Shown here: one piece after another, positions 55,652-64,000 of the stretch
How the letters are laid out: every line of letters starts with the position of its first letter
Position numbering within the stretch: the stretch's first letter is position 1
Origin: Gammaproteobacteria bacterium
GTDB taxonomy: Bacteria > Pseudomonadota > Gammaproteobacteria > SZUA-140
Direction of reading: 5' to 3'
Assembly: GCA_016716465.1 (NCBI GenBank)
Contig: JADJWH010000001.1
Span: 868,001-932,000 of the forward strand
Length of the DNA: 64,000 bases
Translations under genes and position numbers: made by a program
Notes under the pieces: generated by a model
The model's database searches: none
The model's input: only the letters and a program-made list of their open reading frames with translations
Told to the model about the DNA's origin: nothing

Positions 55652-57046
55652 TCAGCCTTCGCTGTCGCCCGGGATGGTCAGCACCTGACCGACGCGGATG
55701 CGGTCGTTCTTCAGGCGGTTGGCGGCGCGCAGGCGCTCGACGCTGACACGGTATTGCGCGGCCAGCTGGGAGAGGGTATCCCCCGGTGAGATGGTGTGGT
55801 GGCGGCTGACCGCGGCGATCTGCGTGCCGGCGGGCGGATGCTTGGCGAAATAATCCTTGATCCCGCTGAAGATCGCGCTCGCCATCTGTTCCTGGTAGTC
55901 CCCGCTGCGCAGCCGTTTCTCGTCCTGCGGATTGGAGATGAACGCGGTCTCCACCAGGATCGACGGGATGTCGGGCGACTTCAGCACGACGAAGCCTGCC
56001 TGCTGGACCTGGCGCTTGTGCAGGGGGGTTACGGGCTGCATGTTGCGCAGGACCGCGTCGCCGGCCTCGAAACTGGCCTGCAGGGTCGCGGTCTGCGAAA
56101 GATCGAGCAGCACGGAAGCGAGCAGGTTGTCCTTGTCGTCCAGGCTGACGCCGCCGATCAGGTCGGAGGCGTTCTCCTTCTCCGCCAGCCAGCGCGCCGC
56201 CTCGTTGGTGGCGCCGTTCTGGGACAACACGTAGAGCGAGGAGCCGCGCACATTACGGTCGCGGAAGGCATCGGCGTGGATCGAGACGAACAGGTCGGCG
56301 CGGCTGTCACGCGCCTTCACCGTGCGTTTGCGCAGGCTGAGGTAGTAATCACCGTCGCGCGTCATCACCGGCTTCATGCCGGGCTCGCGTTCCACCATCG
56401 TCTTCAGGCGGCGCGCGATCGCGAGCACGATGTCCTTTTCATAGACGCCGGAATAGCCCCGCGCCCCCGGATCCTCGCCGCCGTGACCGGCATCGATGGC
56501 GATCACGATATCGCGCGGCTTCGCCTCCGGGGCAACCGTCTTGACCGCGGGACGTTCAGCGGCCGGGGCGGCTGCGGTCTTCGACGGCGTCGGCGCCACC
56601 TGCCCGGACTGCGCCTGCTGCACCAGATGATCGAGCTGCGCCTGCTGGGCCTGCTGCTCCGGGCCGAACAGATCGAACACCAGGCGGTGTCCGTATTCTT
56701 CGTTGGGTTTGAGCAGGAAGGCCTTGTATTCGGACTTCTGCTTGAGATCGAGCACGATGCGCAGATCGCTGCCGTTGCGGCGCGCATGCCGGATCGACTT
56801 CATGATGGCGTCGGTCGCGACGGGCTGCTCGATCGCCTTGGCGATCGATGCGTTCGAGAAATCGACCACCAGCCGGTCCGGGTTGAACAGCCGCTCGACC
56901 TTGTAGTCCACCGGCGCGCTCACGTCGAAGACGACGCGGGTGTTGTCGGGCGCGGGCCATACGCGCACCGCCTCGATCGCGACCTGTCCCGCCCACACAA
57001 CCGCAGGGGCGCAGACCATGACCAGACTGGCGAGCAACCTCTTCAT
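55652..57046 (-). CDS. amiB: N-acetylmuramoyl-L-alanine amidase with AMIN and LysM domains
   Basis: Periplasmic amidase that splits septal peptidoglycan during cell separation. The 464-residue protein has a signal peptide (1-20), AMIN domain (about 22-130, VRVWPAPDNTRVVFDVSAPVDY), an alanine/proline linker, Amidase_3 domain (about 182-400) with zinc ligands in AIDAGHGGEDPGA, ERxxE-type sequence near VYEKDIVLAIA and FVSIHADAF, and the catalytic glutamate in VETAFISN. One LysM repeat closes the protein (HTISPGDTLSQLAAQYRVS). The LysM domain and location between tsaE and mutL indicate AmiB. Confidence 0.95.
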   Translation of the reverse strand: MKRLLASLVMVCAPAVVWAGQVAIEAVRVWPAPDNTRVVFDVSAPVDYKVERLFNPDRLVVDFSNASIAKAIEQPVATDAIMKSIRHARRNGSDLRIVLDLKQKSEYKAFLLKPNEEYGHRLVFDLFGPEQQAQQAQLDHLVQQAQSGQVAPTPSKTAAAPAAERPAVKTVAPEAKPRDIVIAIDAGHGGEDPGARGYSGVYEKDIVLAIARRLKTMVEREPGMKPVMTRDGDYYLSLRKRTVKARDSRADLFVSIHADAFRDRNVRGSSLYVLSQNGATNEAARWLAEKENASDLIGGVSLDDKDNLLASVLLDLSQTATLQASFEAGDAVLRNMQPVTPLHKRQVQQAGFVVLKSPDIPSILVETAFISNPQDEKRLRSGDYQEQMASAIFSGIKDYFAKHPPAGTQIAAVSRHHTISPGDTLSQLAAQYRVSVERLRAANRLKNDRIRVGQVLTIPGDSEG

Positions 57047-57274
57047 CGAACGCCTGTTACCACCCTCTCTTGAAGTAGGGGCAATGTTTATACAAAGCAT
57101 CATCAATTGCAAGCATTTTAAAGGGATATCCGCACATGCTTGCAGATGCCATGATGACCGCCGGGTAAGCGCTTGAAGATCGCTGTCACTTTCCCGGAAA
57201 CCTCAGCAATCTTAGCGGCGGAATTACGTCATCCCCTTAAGACGACGGAGGCCAGCCCCCTGGATTGCACGCGC

Positions 57275-57727
57275 TTACTGCCCCAGCCGGTTCAACAGAC
57301 GGCGCCCCGCCTCGGTAACGGACTCACAACGTATGTCCCGGCCGCCGTCCCGGAACACGATCTCCACACCGAGGTCAGGCGCGGGCAGCAGCCCCGCCCC
57401 GCGCTCCGCCCATTCGATCAAGCAAACCGCGTGCCCGTCGAGGAAGTCGCGCAGGCCGATGAATTCCAGCTCCTCCGGATCTAAAAGCCGATACAGATCA
57501 AAATGATGAATGACCTGTTCGCCGAAGGTATAGCTCTCGACGAGGGTGTAGGTCGGGCTCTTGACCGCGCCGGCCCAGCCCAGCGAGCGCAACAGACCGC
57601 GCACCAGCGTGGTCTTGCCCGCCCCGAGCGGCCCGCTCAGATGAATGACCAGACCGGGCGTGAGGCCGCGCGCCAGCCGGGCGCCGAAGGCCTCCATCTC
57701 CTGCTCGGAGGCGGCCTGGAACTCCAT
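57275..57727 (-). CDS. tsaE: tRNA threonylcarbamoyladenosine ATPase TsaE
   Basis: P-loop ATPase of the TsaBDE complex that makes t6A37 in ANN-decoding tRNAs. The 150-residue protein has Walker A LSGPLGAGKTTLVRGLL, the SPTYTLVESY switch region and HFDLYRL, then CLIEWAERG as Walker-B-like motif. The start ATG 57727 overlaps the nnr stop by one base (TGATG), so the two are coupled, as in many bacteria. Confidence 0.96.
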   Translation of the reverse strand: MEFQAASEQEMEAFGARLARGLTPGLVIHLSGPLGAGKTTLVRGLLRSLGWAGAVKSPTYTLVESYTFGEQVIHHFDLYRLLDPEELEFIGLRDFLDGHAVCLIEWAERGAGLLPAPDLGVEIVFRDGGRDIRCESVTEAGRRLLNRLGQ

Positions 57728-59226
57728 CAGGCGCCCGGGCGCGGGTTCATCAGCCGGTGGATCGGGCCCAGCAGATCGCTGGCGAGCAACCCGCGTTCGC
57801 CGCCCTCTTCCCCGGCGGCCAGATCGCCCGCCGCGGCGTGCACCGCCGTCGCGAAACGCGCCGCCTCGGCGCTGCCCATGCCCTGGGCGATCAGGCCTGC
57901 GACGACACCGGTCAGCAGATCGCCCATGCCGCCGCCGGCCATGCCGGGATTGCCACCGTGGCACAGCCCGATCGCGCCGTCCGGCCCGCACACCAGGGTG
58001 CCGGCGCCCTTCAGGATCACGGCGCCGCCGTAACGCGCCTGCAGGCGCGCGACTGCATGGAAGCGATCGTCCTGCACCTGGGTCGCTGTGCCCCCGAGCA
58101 GACGCGCGGCCTCGCCGGGGTGAGGCGTCAGGACCCAGTCGTCGCGCCGCACCGGATCCTGGGCCAGCAGATTCAGCGCATCGGCGTCGACCACCAGCGG
58201 CCTGGACTGCTCCAGCACCCGGCCGAGCAGTCCCCGCGCCCAGGGCGAACGGCCCATGCCCGGCCCGACGGCGATCACCGTGGCGCGTTCGATCAACGGC
58301 TGCAGCGCGGCGGCGTCCTCCACGCCGTGACACATCAACTCCGGCTGCGCCAAGCTCAGCAGCGCCGCGTGGACGGAGCGGGTTGCGATGCTCACCAGAC
58401 CGGCGCCGGTGCGCAGGGCGGCCTTGCCGGCCAGCAGCGCCGCGCCGTTCATGCCGTGATCGCCGCCGATGATCAGGACATGGCCATGCTGCCCCTTGTG
58501 TGCGCCGCGCCCGCGCGGCTTCAGGCGATGGGCCAGGGTCTGGTAGGAAAAGCGGCTGGAAGCCGCCTCGACTCGCGCGAACACCTGGGTCGGCACCCCG
58601 AGACTGCTGTAATGGACGCGTCCACAGCAGTCGGGACCGTCCGCGGTGAACAGACCCTGCTTGAGTCCGATGAAGCTGACGGTGAGATCCGCGCGCACCG
58701 CCACGCCGCGCATGCGGCCGGTATCCGCGTCCAGGCCGGAGGGGATGTCGAGCGCGAGCACCGGCGCGCCGCACGCGTTCATCGCCTCGATCGCAGCGCG
58801 CGGCAGACCCTCAAGCGCGCGGTCGAGCCCGGTGCCGAGCAGCGCATCCACGACGACCTCGTGACCCGACACGGCGCCACCGGCATAGGCCACCGCCTCG
58901 ATGCCGGCCGCGCGCAGGCCATCCGCGGCCTCACGCGCCGCACCGCGCAGCCGGTTCGCATCACCCACCGCATAGACGGCCACGCCCAGTCCGGCCTGAT
59001 GGGCGAGACGCGCGAGCACATAGCCGTCACCACCGTTGTTGCCCGGCCCGCAGACCACGCCGATGCGCTGCGCCTGTGGCCATTGCGCACGCAGCAGGCG
59101 GAACGCCGCCGCGCCGGCGCGTTCCATCAGCGTCTGTGACGGGATGCCATGCTGCTCGATCGCAAGGCGGTCGAGTTCCCGCACCTGGGCGGCGCGGTAG
59201 AGCTGCAGGGGCAATCGTTCTTGCAT
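57727..59226 (-). CDS. nnr: Bifunctional NAD(P)H-hydrate epimerase/dehydratase Nnr
   Basis: Repairs damaged NAD(P)H hydrates. The 499-residue fusion has an N-terminal YjeF epimerase domain (about 1-215) with VVCGPGNNGGDGYVLARL and ALDIPSGLDADTG. A C-terminal ADP/ATP-dependent dehydratase domain (about 225-495) has KGQHGHVLIIGGDHGMNGAALLAG, VVDADALNLL, LTPHPGEAARL and GNPGMAGGGMGDLLTG. ATG 59226 is preferred because the epimerase domain starts there; upstream open sequence overlaps divergent queG. Confidence 0.96.
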   Translation of the reverse strand: MQERLPLQLYRAAQVRELDRLAIEQHGIPSQTLMERAGAAAFRLLRAQWPQAQRIGVVCGPGNNGGDGYVLARLAHQAGLGVAVYAVGDANRLRGAAREAADGLRAAGIEAVAYAGGAVSGHEVVVDALLGTGLDRALEGLPRAAIEAMNACGAPVLALDIPSGLDADTGRMRGVAVRADLTVSFIGLKQGLFTADGPDCCGRVHYSSLGVPTQVFARVEAASSRFSYQTLAHRLKPRGRGAHKGQHGHVLIIGGDHGMNGAALLAGKAALRTGAGLVSIATRSVHAALLSLAQPELMCHGVEDAAALQPLIERATVIAVGPGMGRSPWARGLLGRVLEQSRPLVVDADALNLLAQDPVRRDDWVLTPHPGEAARLLGGTATQVQDDRFHAVARLQARYGGAVILKGAGTLVCGPDGAIGLCHGGNPGMAGGGMGDLLTGVVAGLIAQGMGSAEAARFATAVHAAAGDLAAGEEGGERGLLASDLLGPIHRLMNPRPGA

Positions 59227-59245
59227 ACGCGCTATGATAGCGGTT

Positions 59246-60358
59246 ATGCCCGGCAGCGCACAGAACCGAGACCCCGAATCCGGCGCGGCCTTCTTCGCCG
59301 ATCTCGCCCAGCGCATCAAGACCTGGGCACGCGAGTTCGGCTTCGCTGAGGCCGGCATCACCGACACCGTGCTGGATGAGCATGAAGCCCATCTGCTCAA
59401 CTGGCTCGACCAGGGCCGCCATGGCGAAATGGACTATATGGCGCGCCATGGCACCCGTCGCAGCCGCCCATCCGACCTGATGCCCGGCACGCTGCGCGTG
59501 ATCTCCGTGCGCATGGATTATCTGCCGCCGGGCGGCGCCGATCCCTGGACCGTGCTGGAGGATCCCCGGCTCGGCTATGTCTCGCGTTACGCCCTCGGGC
59601 GCGACTACCATAAGGTACTGCGCGCCCGGCTACAGGCGCTGGCGGAGCGCATCGCCGCCGTCAGCGGTCCGTTCGGGTATCGCGCCTTCGTCGACAGCGC
59701 GCCGGTGCTGGAGAAGGCGCTGGCGGAGCGCGCCGGGCTGGGCTGGATCGGCAAGCACACCAATCTGATCAACGCCCGCAGCGGATCCTGGTTCTTTCTC
59801 GGCGAACTCTATACCGACCTGCCGCTGCCGCCCGACGCGCCGGGTGCGAACCACTGCGGCAGCTGCCGCGCCTGCATCGACGTCTGCCCGACGCAGGCCA
59901 TCATCGCGCCCTACGAACTCGACGCGCGCCGCTGTATCTCCTATCTCACCATCGAACTGCGCGGCCCGATCCCGGTCGAACTGCGCCCTCTGATCGGCAA
60001 CCGCGTCTTCGGCTGCGACGACTGCCAGCTGGTGTGTCCATGGAATCGCTTCGCCGTTCCGACCAGCGAGGCGGACTTCAGGCCGCGCCACGGCCTCGAC
60101 TCCACCGGCCTGTGCAGCCTGTTTGCATGGAACGAGGCGGAGTTCATACAATACACCACAGGCTCCGCCATCCGGCGCGTCGGCTACGACGGCTGGCGAC
60201 GCAATATCGCGGTTGCGCTGGGCAATGCGTTGCGCACCGCGAAGGAACCGGACAAAACAGCCATAATAGAAAGCCTGTCAGCGCGCGGCGATGATCCCTC
60301 GCAACTCGTGCGGGAACACGTCCGCTGGGCGCTGGAGCAGCAGGCCGTGCCGGCCTAG
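59246..60358 (+). CDS. queG: Epoxyqueuosine reductase QueG
   Basis: Cobalamin- and Fe-S-dependent enzyme that reduces epoxyqueuosine to queuosine in tRNA. The 370-residue protein has VISVRMDYLPPG, YALGRDYHKVLRARLQAL and the aspartate region RAFVDSAPVLEKALAERAGLGWIGKHTNLI, then two [4Fe-4S] sites in CGSCRACIDVCP and CDDCQLVCPWN, and a C-terminal HEAT-like segment (YDGWRRNIAVALGNAL). ATG 59234 would add four residues. It is divergent from nnr with about 20 bases between starts, so promoters overlap the opposite gene. Confidence 0.96.
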   Translation: MPGSAQNRDPESGAAFFADLAQRIKTWAREFGFAEAGITDTVLDEHEAHLLNWLDQGRHGEMDYMARHGTRRSRPSDLMPGTLRVISVRMDYLPPGGADPWTVLEDPRLGYVSRYALGRDYHKVLRARLQALAERIAAVSGPFGYRAFVDSAPVLEKALAERAGLGWIGKHTNLINARSGSWFFLGELYTDLPLPPDAPGANHCGSCRACIDVCPTQAIIAPYELDARRCISYLTIELRGPIPVELRPLIGNRVFGCDDCQLVCPWNRFAVPTSEADFRPRHGLDSTGLCSLFAWNEAEFIQYTTGSAIRRVGYDGWRRNIAVALGNALRTAKEPDKTAIIESLSARGDDPSQLVREHVRWALEQQAVPA

Positions 60359-60383
60359 CCGGCAACCGGGAGGGAGATCGAAC

Positions 60384-60986
60384 ATGAGACACGGCAAACC
60401 GCGGCAACGGTCCGCGGGATGGATTCGTAGTTTCGCCCTCCTGGCGATCTGCGCCACGATCGCGTTGGCGTCGCACACGGCGCCCTGGTCCGAGGCCTTC
60501 GCGCTCGACCTGAAGGCGCCGCCGCTCTCGCCCCTCGCCGAGGACGGCATCCACGACCCGACCGGTGAGGCCATCAACATCCTGCAGGACCCGGCTCAGT
60601 CGATGAAGGACTTCCCCAAGGACAAGCGTGGCGAGGTCAATTGGGTCAAGGCGCTGGATCAGGGCATCATCAATCCGCGCAAGAGCCGCACCGACGATCC
60701 CTGGGAAAACGCCCTGATGCAGCCCATGGACATGAACATCCTGATGACCGCCACCGCCGACATGCCGTACGTGCTGTTCCCCCACCGCCAGCACACCGAG
60801 TGGCTCGCCTGCAGCAACTGCCATACGGAGATCTTCATCCCGCAAAAGGACGCCAACCCGATCACCATGACCAAGATCCTCAACGGCCAGTACTGCGGCC
60901 GCTGCCACGACAAGGTCTCATTCTCGCTCTGGACCTGCGAACGCTGCCACAGCGTGCCGCACGGGTCGGTGGGGAAGTGGTGGTGA
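60384..60986 (+). CDS. Triheme c7-type cytochrome c
   Basis: Periplasmic multihaem cytochrome of 200 residues. A signal peptide lies at about 15-40 (FALLAICATIALASH). After a long haem-free region, three CxxCH motifs follow in the C-terminal third (CSNCH, CGRCH, CERCH), with candidate distal histidines in FPHRQHTEWL and VPHG. This is the pattern of c7/class III small cytochromes that relay electrons across the periplasm. It begins 26 bases after queG and may be read from the same promoter. The partner reductase or oxidase is not in the window. Confidence 0.88.
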   Translation: MRHGKPRQRSAGWIRSFALLAICATIALASHTAPWSEAFALDLKAPPLSPLAEDGIHDPTGEAINILQDPAQSMKDFPKDKRGEVNWVKALDQGIINPRKSRTDDPWENALMQPMDMNILMTATADMPYVLFPHRQHTEWLACSNCHTEIFIPQKDANPITMTKILNGQYCGRCHDKVSFSLWTCERCHSVPHGSVGKWW

Positions 60987-60995
60987 ATTCTGAAA

Positions 60996-61186
60996 GGACA
61001 GGACTCAGGACTAAGTGAAAACACGGGCGGGGCGTTATGCCCTCGTTGGGTGGACGAATTGCATCGTAGCCCCGATGAAGGCGCCGAGCGCCGGAATCCG
61101 GGAATGTAGACTTTCCCGGATTGCGCTGCGCTCCATCCGGGCTACATGTATCACCCAGCCCTGAGCCCTAAGTCCTCAGGCCTGTC
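60996..61186. repeat. Composite inverted repeat enclosing REP copy 3
   Basis: The arm GACAGGACTCAGGACTAAG (about 60997-61015) pairs imperfectly (about 16 of 19) with CTAAGTCCTCAGGCCTGTC at about 61168-61186. It again uses GGACTnAG units, and REP copy 3 lies between the arms. The right arm reaches into the last codons of orn. Confidence 0.65.
61066..61145. repeat. REP-like palindrome, copy 3
   Basis: The 80-bp palindrome runs GTAGCCCCGATGAAGGCG to CTCCATCCGGGCTAC. It lies between the convergent cytochrome and orn genes. Confidence 0.88.
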
Positions 61187-61725
61187 TTTATAAAGTGTTC
61201 CCGGTAATAACGCAGCTCATTGATCGAGTCGCGCACGTCGTCCAGGGCCTGATGGGTGCTGTCCTTGGTGAAACCGTTGTAGACCTCGGGGGACCAGCGG
61301 CGCGCCAGCTCCTTCAGCGTGCTGACATCGAGATTGCGGTAATGGAAATAGCGTTCGAGCTCGGGCATGCCGCGCGCCAGGAAGCGGCGGTCCTGGCAGA
61401 TGCTGTTGCCGCACATCGGCGACCTGCCGGCCGGGACATACTGGCGCAGAAACTCCACGGTAAGCCGTTCCGCCTCGCGCTCCCCGATCGTGCTGCTGCG
61501 GACGCGGCCGATCAGGCCGGACTGTCCGTGATGGCGCGTGTTCCAGTCGTCCATACCGTCCAGCACCGAATCCGGCTGATGGATCGCGATCACCGGGCCT
61601 TCGGCCAGGATATTCAGCGCGCTGTCCGTCACGATGGTGGCGATCTCGATGATATAATCGCTGGCGGGGTTCAAACCCGTCATTTCGAGGTCGATCCAGA
61701 TCAGATGATTTGCATCCTGTGTCAT
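61168..61725 (-). CDS. orn: Oligoribonuclease
   Basis: Essential 3'-5' exonuclease that degrades diribonucleotides, including pGpG from cyclic di-GMP turnover. The 185-residue DEDDh protein shows LIWIDLEMTGLNP (first Asp and Glu), the second aspartate in NSICQDRRFL and the His...Asp pair in HQALDDVRDSI. It has the usual full length. Its last residues (IKTGLRT) are encoded within the right arm of the neighbouring composite repeat. It is divergent from the M48 protease gene. Confidence 0.96.
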   Translation of the reverse strand: MTQDANHLIWIDLEMTGLNPASDYIIEIATIVTDSALNILAEGPVIAIHQPDSVLDGMDDWNTRHHGQSGLIGRVRSSTIGEREAERLTVEFLRQYVPAGRSPMCGNSICQDRRFLARGMPELERYFHYRNLDVSTLKELARRWSPEVYNGFTKDSTHQALDDVRDSINELRYYREHFIKTGLRT

Positions 61726-61805
61726 GGCTGTGCTTCCCGTATCGCGTTATGTTCGCCTGATGCGCCTGGTCTAACGGCCGGGATCCCGTGCCACACCGCC
61801 CGCCG

Positions 61806-63080
61806 ATGAACGGCTACACCATCGCCTTTCTCATCGCCCTCGCGCTCGCCGTCGCCGTGGAGTGGTGGCTCGACGGCCGCCAGCTGCGCAGCGTGCGCGC
61901 CCATCGCGATCGCGTGCCCGATCCCTTCGCGGCACGGATCAGTCTGGCGAACCACCGGAAGGCGGCGGACTATACCGCCGCCCGGATCGACGCGAACCGC
62001 GTCGCGCTGGTATACAACACCCTCCTGCTCCTGGGCTGGACCCTGGGTGGCGGACTGACGTTCATCGATCTCGCCTGGCGCGGACCGGCCATCCCGCCGC
62101 TGGCGGCCGGGGTCGGCGTCATCGCGAGTGCGCTGCTGATCAACGCGCTGCTCCAGTTGCCCTTCGCAATCTACCATACTTTCGCCATCGAACAACGCTT
62201 CAGCTTCAATCGCATGACTCCCGCGTTGTTCGCGGCCGATCTGATGAAGGGACTTCTGCTCGCCGCGAGCATCGGCGTCCCGCTGATCTGCGCCGCGCTG
62301 TGGCTGATGGCGCCCACGACCCCGGGCGACCGGACCGACCCGCTCTGGTGGCTCTACGTCTGGGCCGGCTGGCTCGCCTTCACGCTGCTGATGAGCTGGC
62401 TCTACCCGCTGGTGATCGCCCCGCTGTTCAATCGATTCACCCCGCTGCCGAACGCCGACCTCGAACGACGCATCAGCGCACTGCTGGAGCGCACCGGATT
62501 CACCAGTCGCGGCGTCTTCGTGATGGACGGCTCACGCCGCTCAGCGCACGGCAACGCCTATTTCACGGGTTTCGGCCGCGGCAAGCGCATCGTATTCTTC
62601 GATACCCTGATGGAACTGCTCCGGCCGGAAGAGATCGAGGCGGTGCTGGCGCACGAACTCGGGCACTTCAAGCGCCGCCACATCGCCAGGCGCGTCGCCG
62701 TGGCGGCGCTCGGTGGACTGGCCGCCGTCCTGATCCTCGACTGGCTGCTGCGCCAGCCGGGCTTCTACGCCGGCCTTGGGCTGGATCAGGCCTCGAATCA
62801 CGGCGCCCTGCTGCTGTTCCTGTTCGTCGCGCCGGTATTCGGGACTTTTCTCGGCCCGCTGACGGCCATGCTCTCGCGCCGCCACGAGTACGAGGCCGAT
62901 GTATTCGCGGCGCACGAGACGAACGCGGCCGATCTGATCAGCGCGCTGGTCAAGCTTTACGAGGACAATGCCGCGACACTCACACCGGACGCCTGTTACT
63001 CCGCCTTTCATTACAGTCATCCCCCGGCAAACGCGCGCATCGCCCGGCTCGCCGCGCTCGCGGACGACAAACCCGCATGA
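61806..63080 (+). CDS. M48 family (Ste24-like) zinc metalloprotease
   Basis: Integral-membrane zinc protease of 424 residues, CAAX-prenyl-protease-like, probably for membrane protein quality control in bacteria. It has about six to seven hydrophobic segments. The zinc motif is VLAHELGHFKRRH (HELGH), and the third ligand is the glutamate in RRHEYEADVFAA. The SAHGNAYFTGFG segment before the motif is typical of the family. ATG 61806 is preferred; a GTG at 61788 would add six residues. Its stop overlaps the rsgA start by four bases. Confidence 0.93.
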   Translation: MNGYTIAFLIALALAVAVEWWLDGRQLRSVRAHRDRVPDPFAARISLANHRKAADYTAARIDANRVALVYNTLLLLGWTLGGGLTFIDLAWRGPAIPPLAAGVGVIASALLINALLQLPFAIYHTFAIEQRFSFNRMTPALFAADLMKGLLLAASIGVPLICAALWLMAPTTPGDRTDPLWWLYVWAGWLAFTLLMSWLYPLVIAPLFNRFTPLPNADLERRISALLERTGFTSRGVFVMDGSRRSAHGNAYFTGFGRGKRIVFFDTLMELLRPEEIEAVLAHELGHFKRRHIARRVAVAALGGLAAVLILDWLLRQPGFYAGLGLDQASNHGALLLFLFVAPVFGTFLGPLTAMLSRRHEYEADVFAAHETNAADLISALVKLYEDNAATLTPDACYSAFHYSHPPANARIARLAALADDKPA

Positions 63081-63973
63081 CGGCGCAGTCGGGCCTGGTC
63101 ATCGCGAACTTCGGCCAGACCCTGCTGGTCGAGGCCGGCGATGGCACCAGCCGGCCCTGCGTGGCGCGGAAATCCATCGGTCAGGCGGTCTGCGGCGACC
63201 GCGTGCTGTGGCAGGCGGGACGCGGCGGTGCGCATGGCGCCGTGATCGCCATTGAAACCCGCCATTCGCTATTGGCGCGCACCGACGCGCGCGGGAAATC
63301 CCGGCCGCTGTGCGCCAACATCGACCAGTTGATTATGGTCACCTCCCCCGTCATCAATCACTCCCTCATCGATCACTACCTGGTGACGGCCGAACTGCTC
63401 GGTCTCGGCATGGTGCTCGTCGTGAACAAGATGGACCTCGCCGATGAGACGCGGACAATGAAGCTGAGGGACGAGATGGCCGGCTATCGCGCCATGGGCT
63501 ACGAACTTCGCCTGGTCAGCGCGAGAACGCAACGCGGCCTGCCTGAACTCGACGCGTTGCTGAAAGACAGGACCAGCGTGTTCGTCGGCGAATCCGGGGT
63601 CGGAAAATCCTCGCTGCTGCAGGCCCTGCTGCCCGACCACGAGATCCGTGTCGGCGCCCTCTCCGAGGCCAGCGGCAAGGGTCGTCACACCACGACCAGC
63701 ACCCTGCTGTTCCATCTCCCGCACGGCGGCGACATCATAGATTCTCCCGGCGTACGCGAATTCCGCCTCTGGAACATCCGCGCCGCGGAACTGGCGCAGG
63801 GCTTCCGTGAATTCAGGTCGTTTCTCGATGACTGCCGGTTTCGCGACTGTGTCCACGATGGAGAACCGGACTGCGCGGTGAATCACGCCTGCGAACAGGG
63901 AAAGATCAGCCGCCAGCGCCTGGAGAGTTATCGCGCCATCCTGCACGGGCTTCCGGCGGAAAAATATGACTAG
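63077..63973 (+). CDS. rsgA: Ribosome small-subunit GTPase RsgA
   Basis: Circularly permuted GTPase that checks maturation of the 30S decoding site. The 298-residue protein has a short OB fold, then G motifs in permuted order: VVNKMDLAD (G4), FVGESGVGKSSLLQALL (G1), GKGRHTTTSTLLFHLP (G2) and IIDSPGVREF (G3). A C-terminal zinc knuckle (CRFRDCVHDGEPDCAV) follows. It is about 50 residues shorter than E. coli RsgA at the N-terminus, within family range. The orn/rsgA neighbourhood is conserved; an M48 protease gene is inserted here. Confidence 0.95.
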   Translation: MTAQSGLVIANFGQTLLVEAGDGTSRPCVARKSIGQAVCGDRVLWQAGRGGAHGAVIAIETRHSLLARTDARGKSRPLCANIDQLIMVTSPVINHSLIDHYLVTAELLGLGMVLVVNKMDLADETRTMKLRDEMAGYRAMGYELRLVSARTQRGLPELDALLKDRTSVFVGESGVGKSSLLQALLPDHEIRVGALSEASGKGRHTTTSTLLFHLPHGGDIIDSPGVREFRLWNIRAAELAQGFREFRSFLDDCRFRDCVHDGEPDCAVNHACEQGKISRQRLESYRAILHGLPAEKYD

Positions 63974-64000
63974 AGCGACCCGGGGACAGATTTTCAAATC

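Overview
The window is a complete-looking piece of a bacterial chromosome with high G+C, densely packed and almost entirely coding. Gene content and order point to a non-enteric gammaproteobacterium. It has the nudJ-mnmA-hflD-purB block, icd followed by cspD-clpS-clpA with infA convergent, the aat-bpt-infA, trxB and ftsK-lolA-rarA-crcB blocks, and queG divergent from nnr-tsaE-amiB-mutL with orn and rsgA nearby. These are the arrangements known from Escherichia, Pseudomonas and sulfur-oxidising relatives. The MutL carries an endonuclease-type motif, bpt is present, and c-type cytochromes occur in two places, all of which argue against an enteric. Genus cannot be fixed from sequence reading alone.

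Layout. 1-4.6 kb: a truncated quinone-oxidoreductase-like gene, the sodium/proton antiporter gene nhaA behind a leader that can fold into competing stems, a small conserved-looking protein, a rhomboid protease and rimO. 4.8-9.4 kb: an accessory cluster encoding an acetolactate-synthase-like ThDP enzyme, an O-methyltransferase and two short overlapping citrate-synthase/citryl-CoA-lyase-like proteins whose usual catalytic residues all appear replaced. This is the best candidate here for an undescribed biosynthetic system. 9.5-17.2 kb: a TonB-dependent receptor, a periplasmic binding protein and a 1504-residue hybrid kinase ending in GGDEF and EAL domains, so an uptake/sensing system linked to cyclic di-GMP.

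17.2-33.5 kb: nicotinamide salvage (pncA, pncB), a CnoX-like thioredoxin, a DUF3014 protein, a macrodomain protein, a VWA-like/J-domain pair, a PhoP/PhoQ-like two-component system in one operon with a cytochrome c (preceded by three direct repeats at exact 11-bp spacing), rlmD, the methionine-salvage genes mtnB-mtnD-mtnC joined by 4-bp overlaps, plsC-like acyltransferase, Nudix hydrolase and alpha/beta hydrolase genes.

33.6-53.5 kb: purB-hflD-mnmA-nudJ, icd, cspD, the complete bacterial N-degron pathway (clpS, clpA, aat, bpt) with infA, a FemAB-like protein, a PilZ protein, trxB, alanine dehydrogenase, ftsK, lolA, rarA, crcB and a DUF190 protein. 53.6-64 kb: mutL, amiB, tsaE, nnr, queG, a three-haem cytochrome, orn, an M48 metalloprotease and rsgA.

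Intergenic spaces hold a family of about 82-bp REP-like palindromes (three copies), two of them enclosed by a second type of inverted repeat. No rRNA, tRNA, CRISPR array, insertion sequence or prophage gene was seen.
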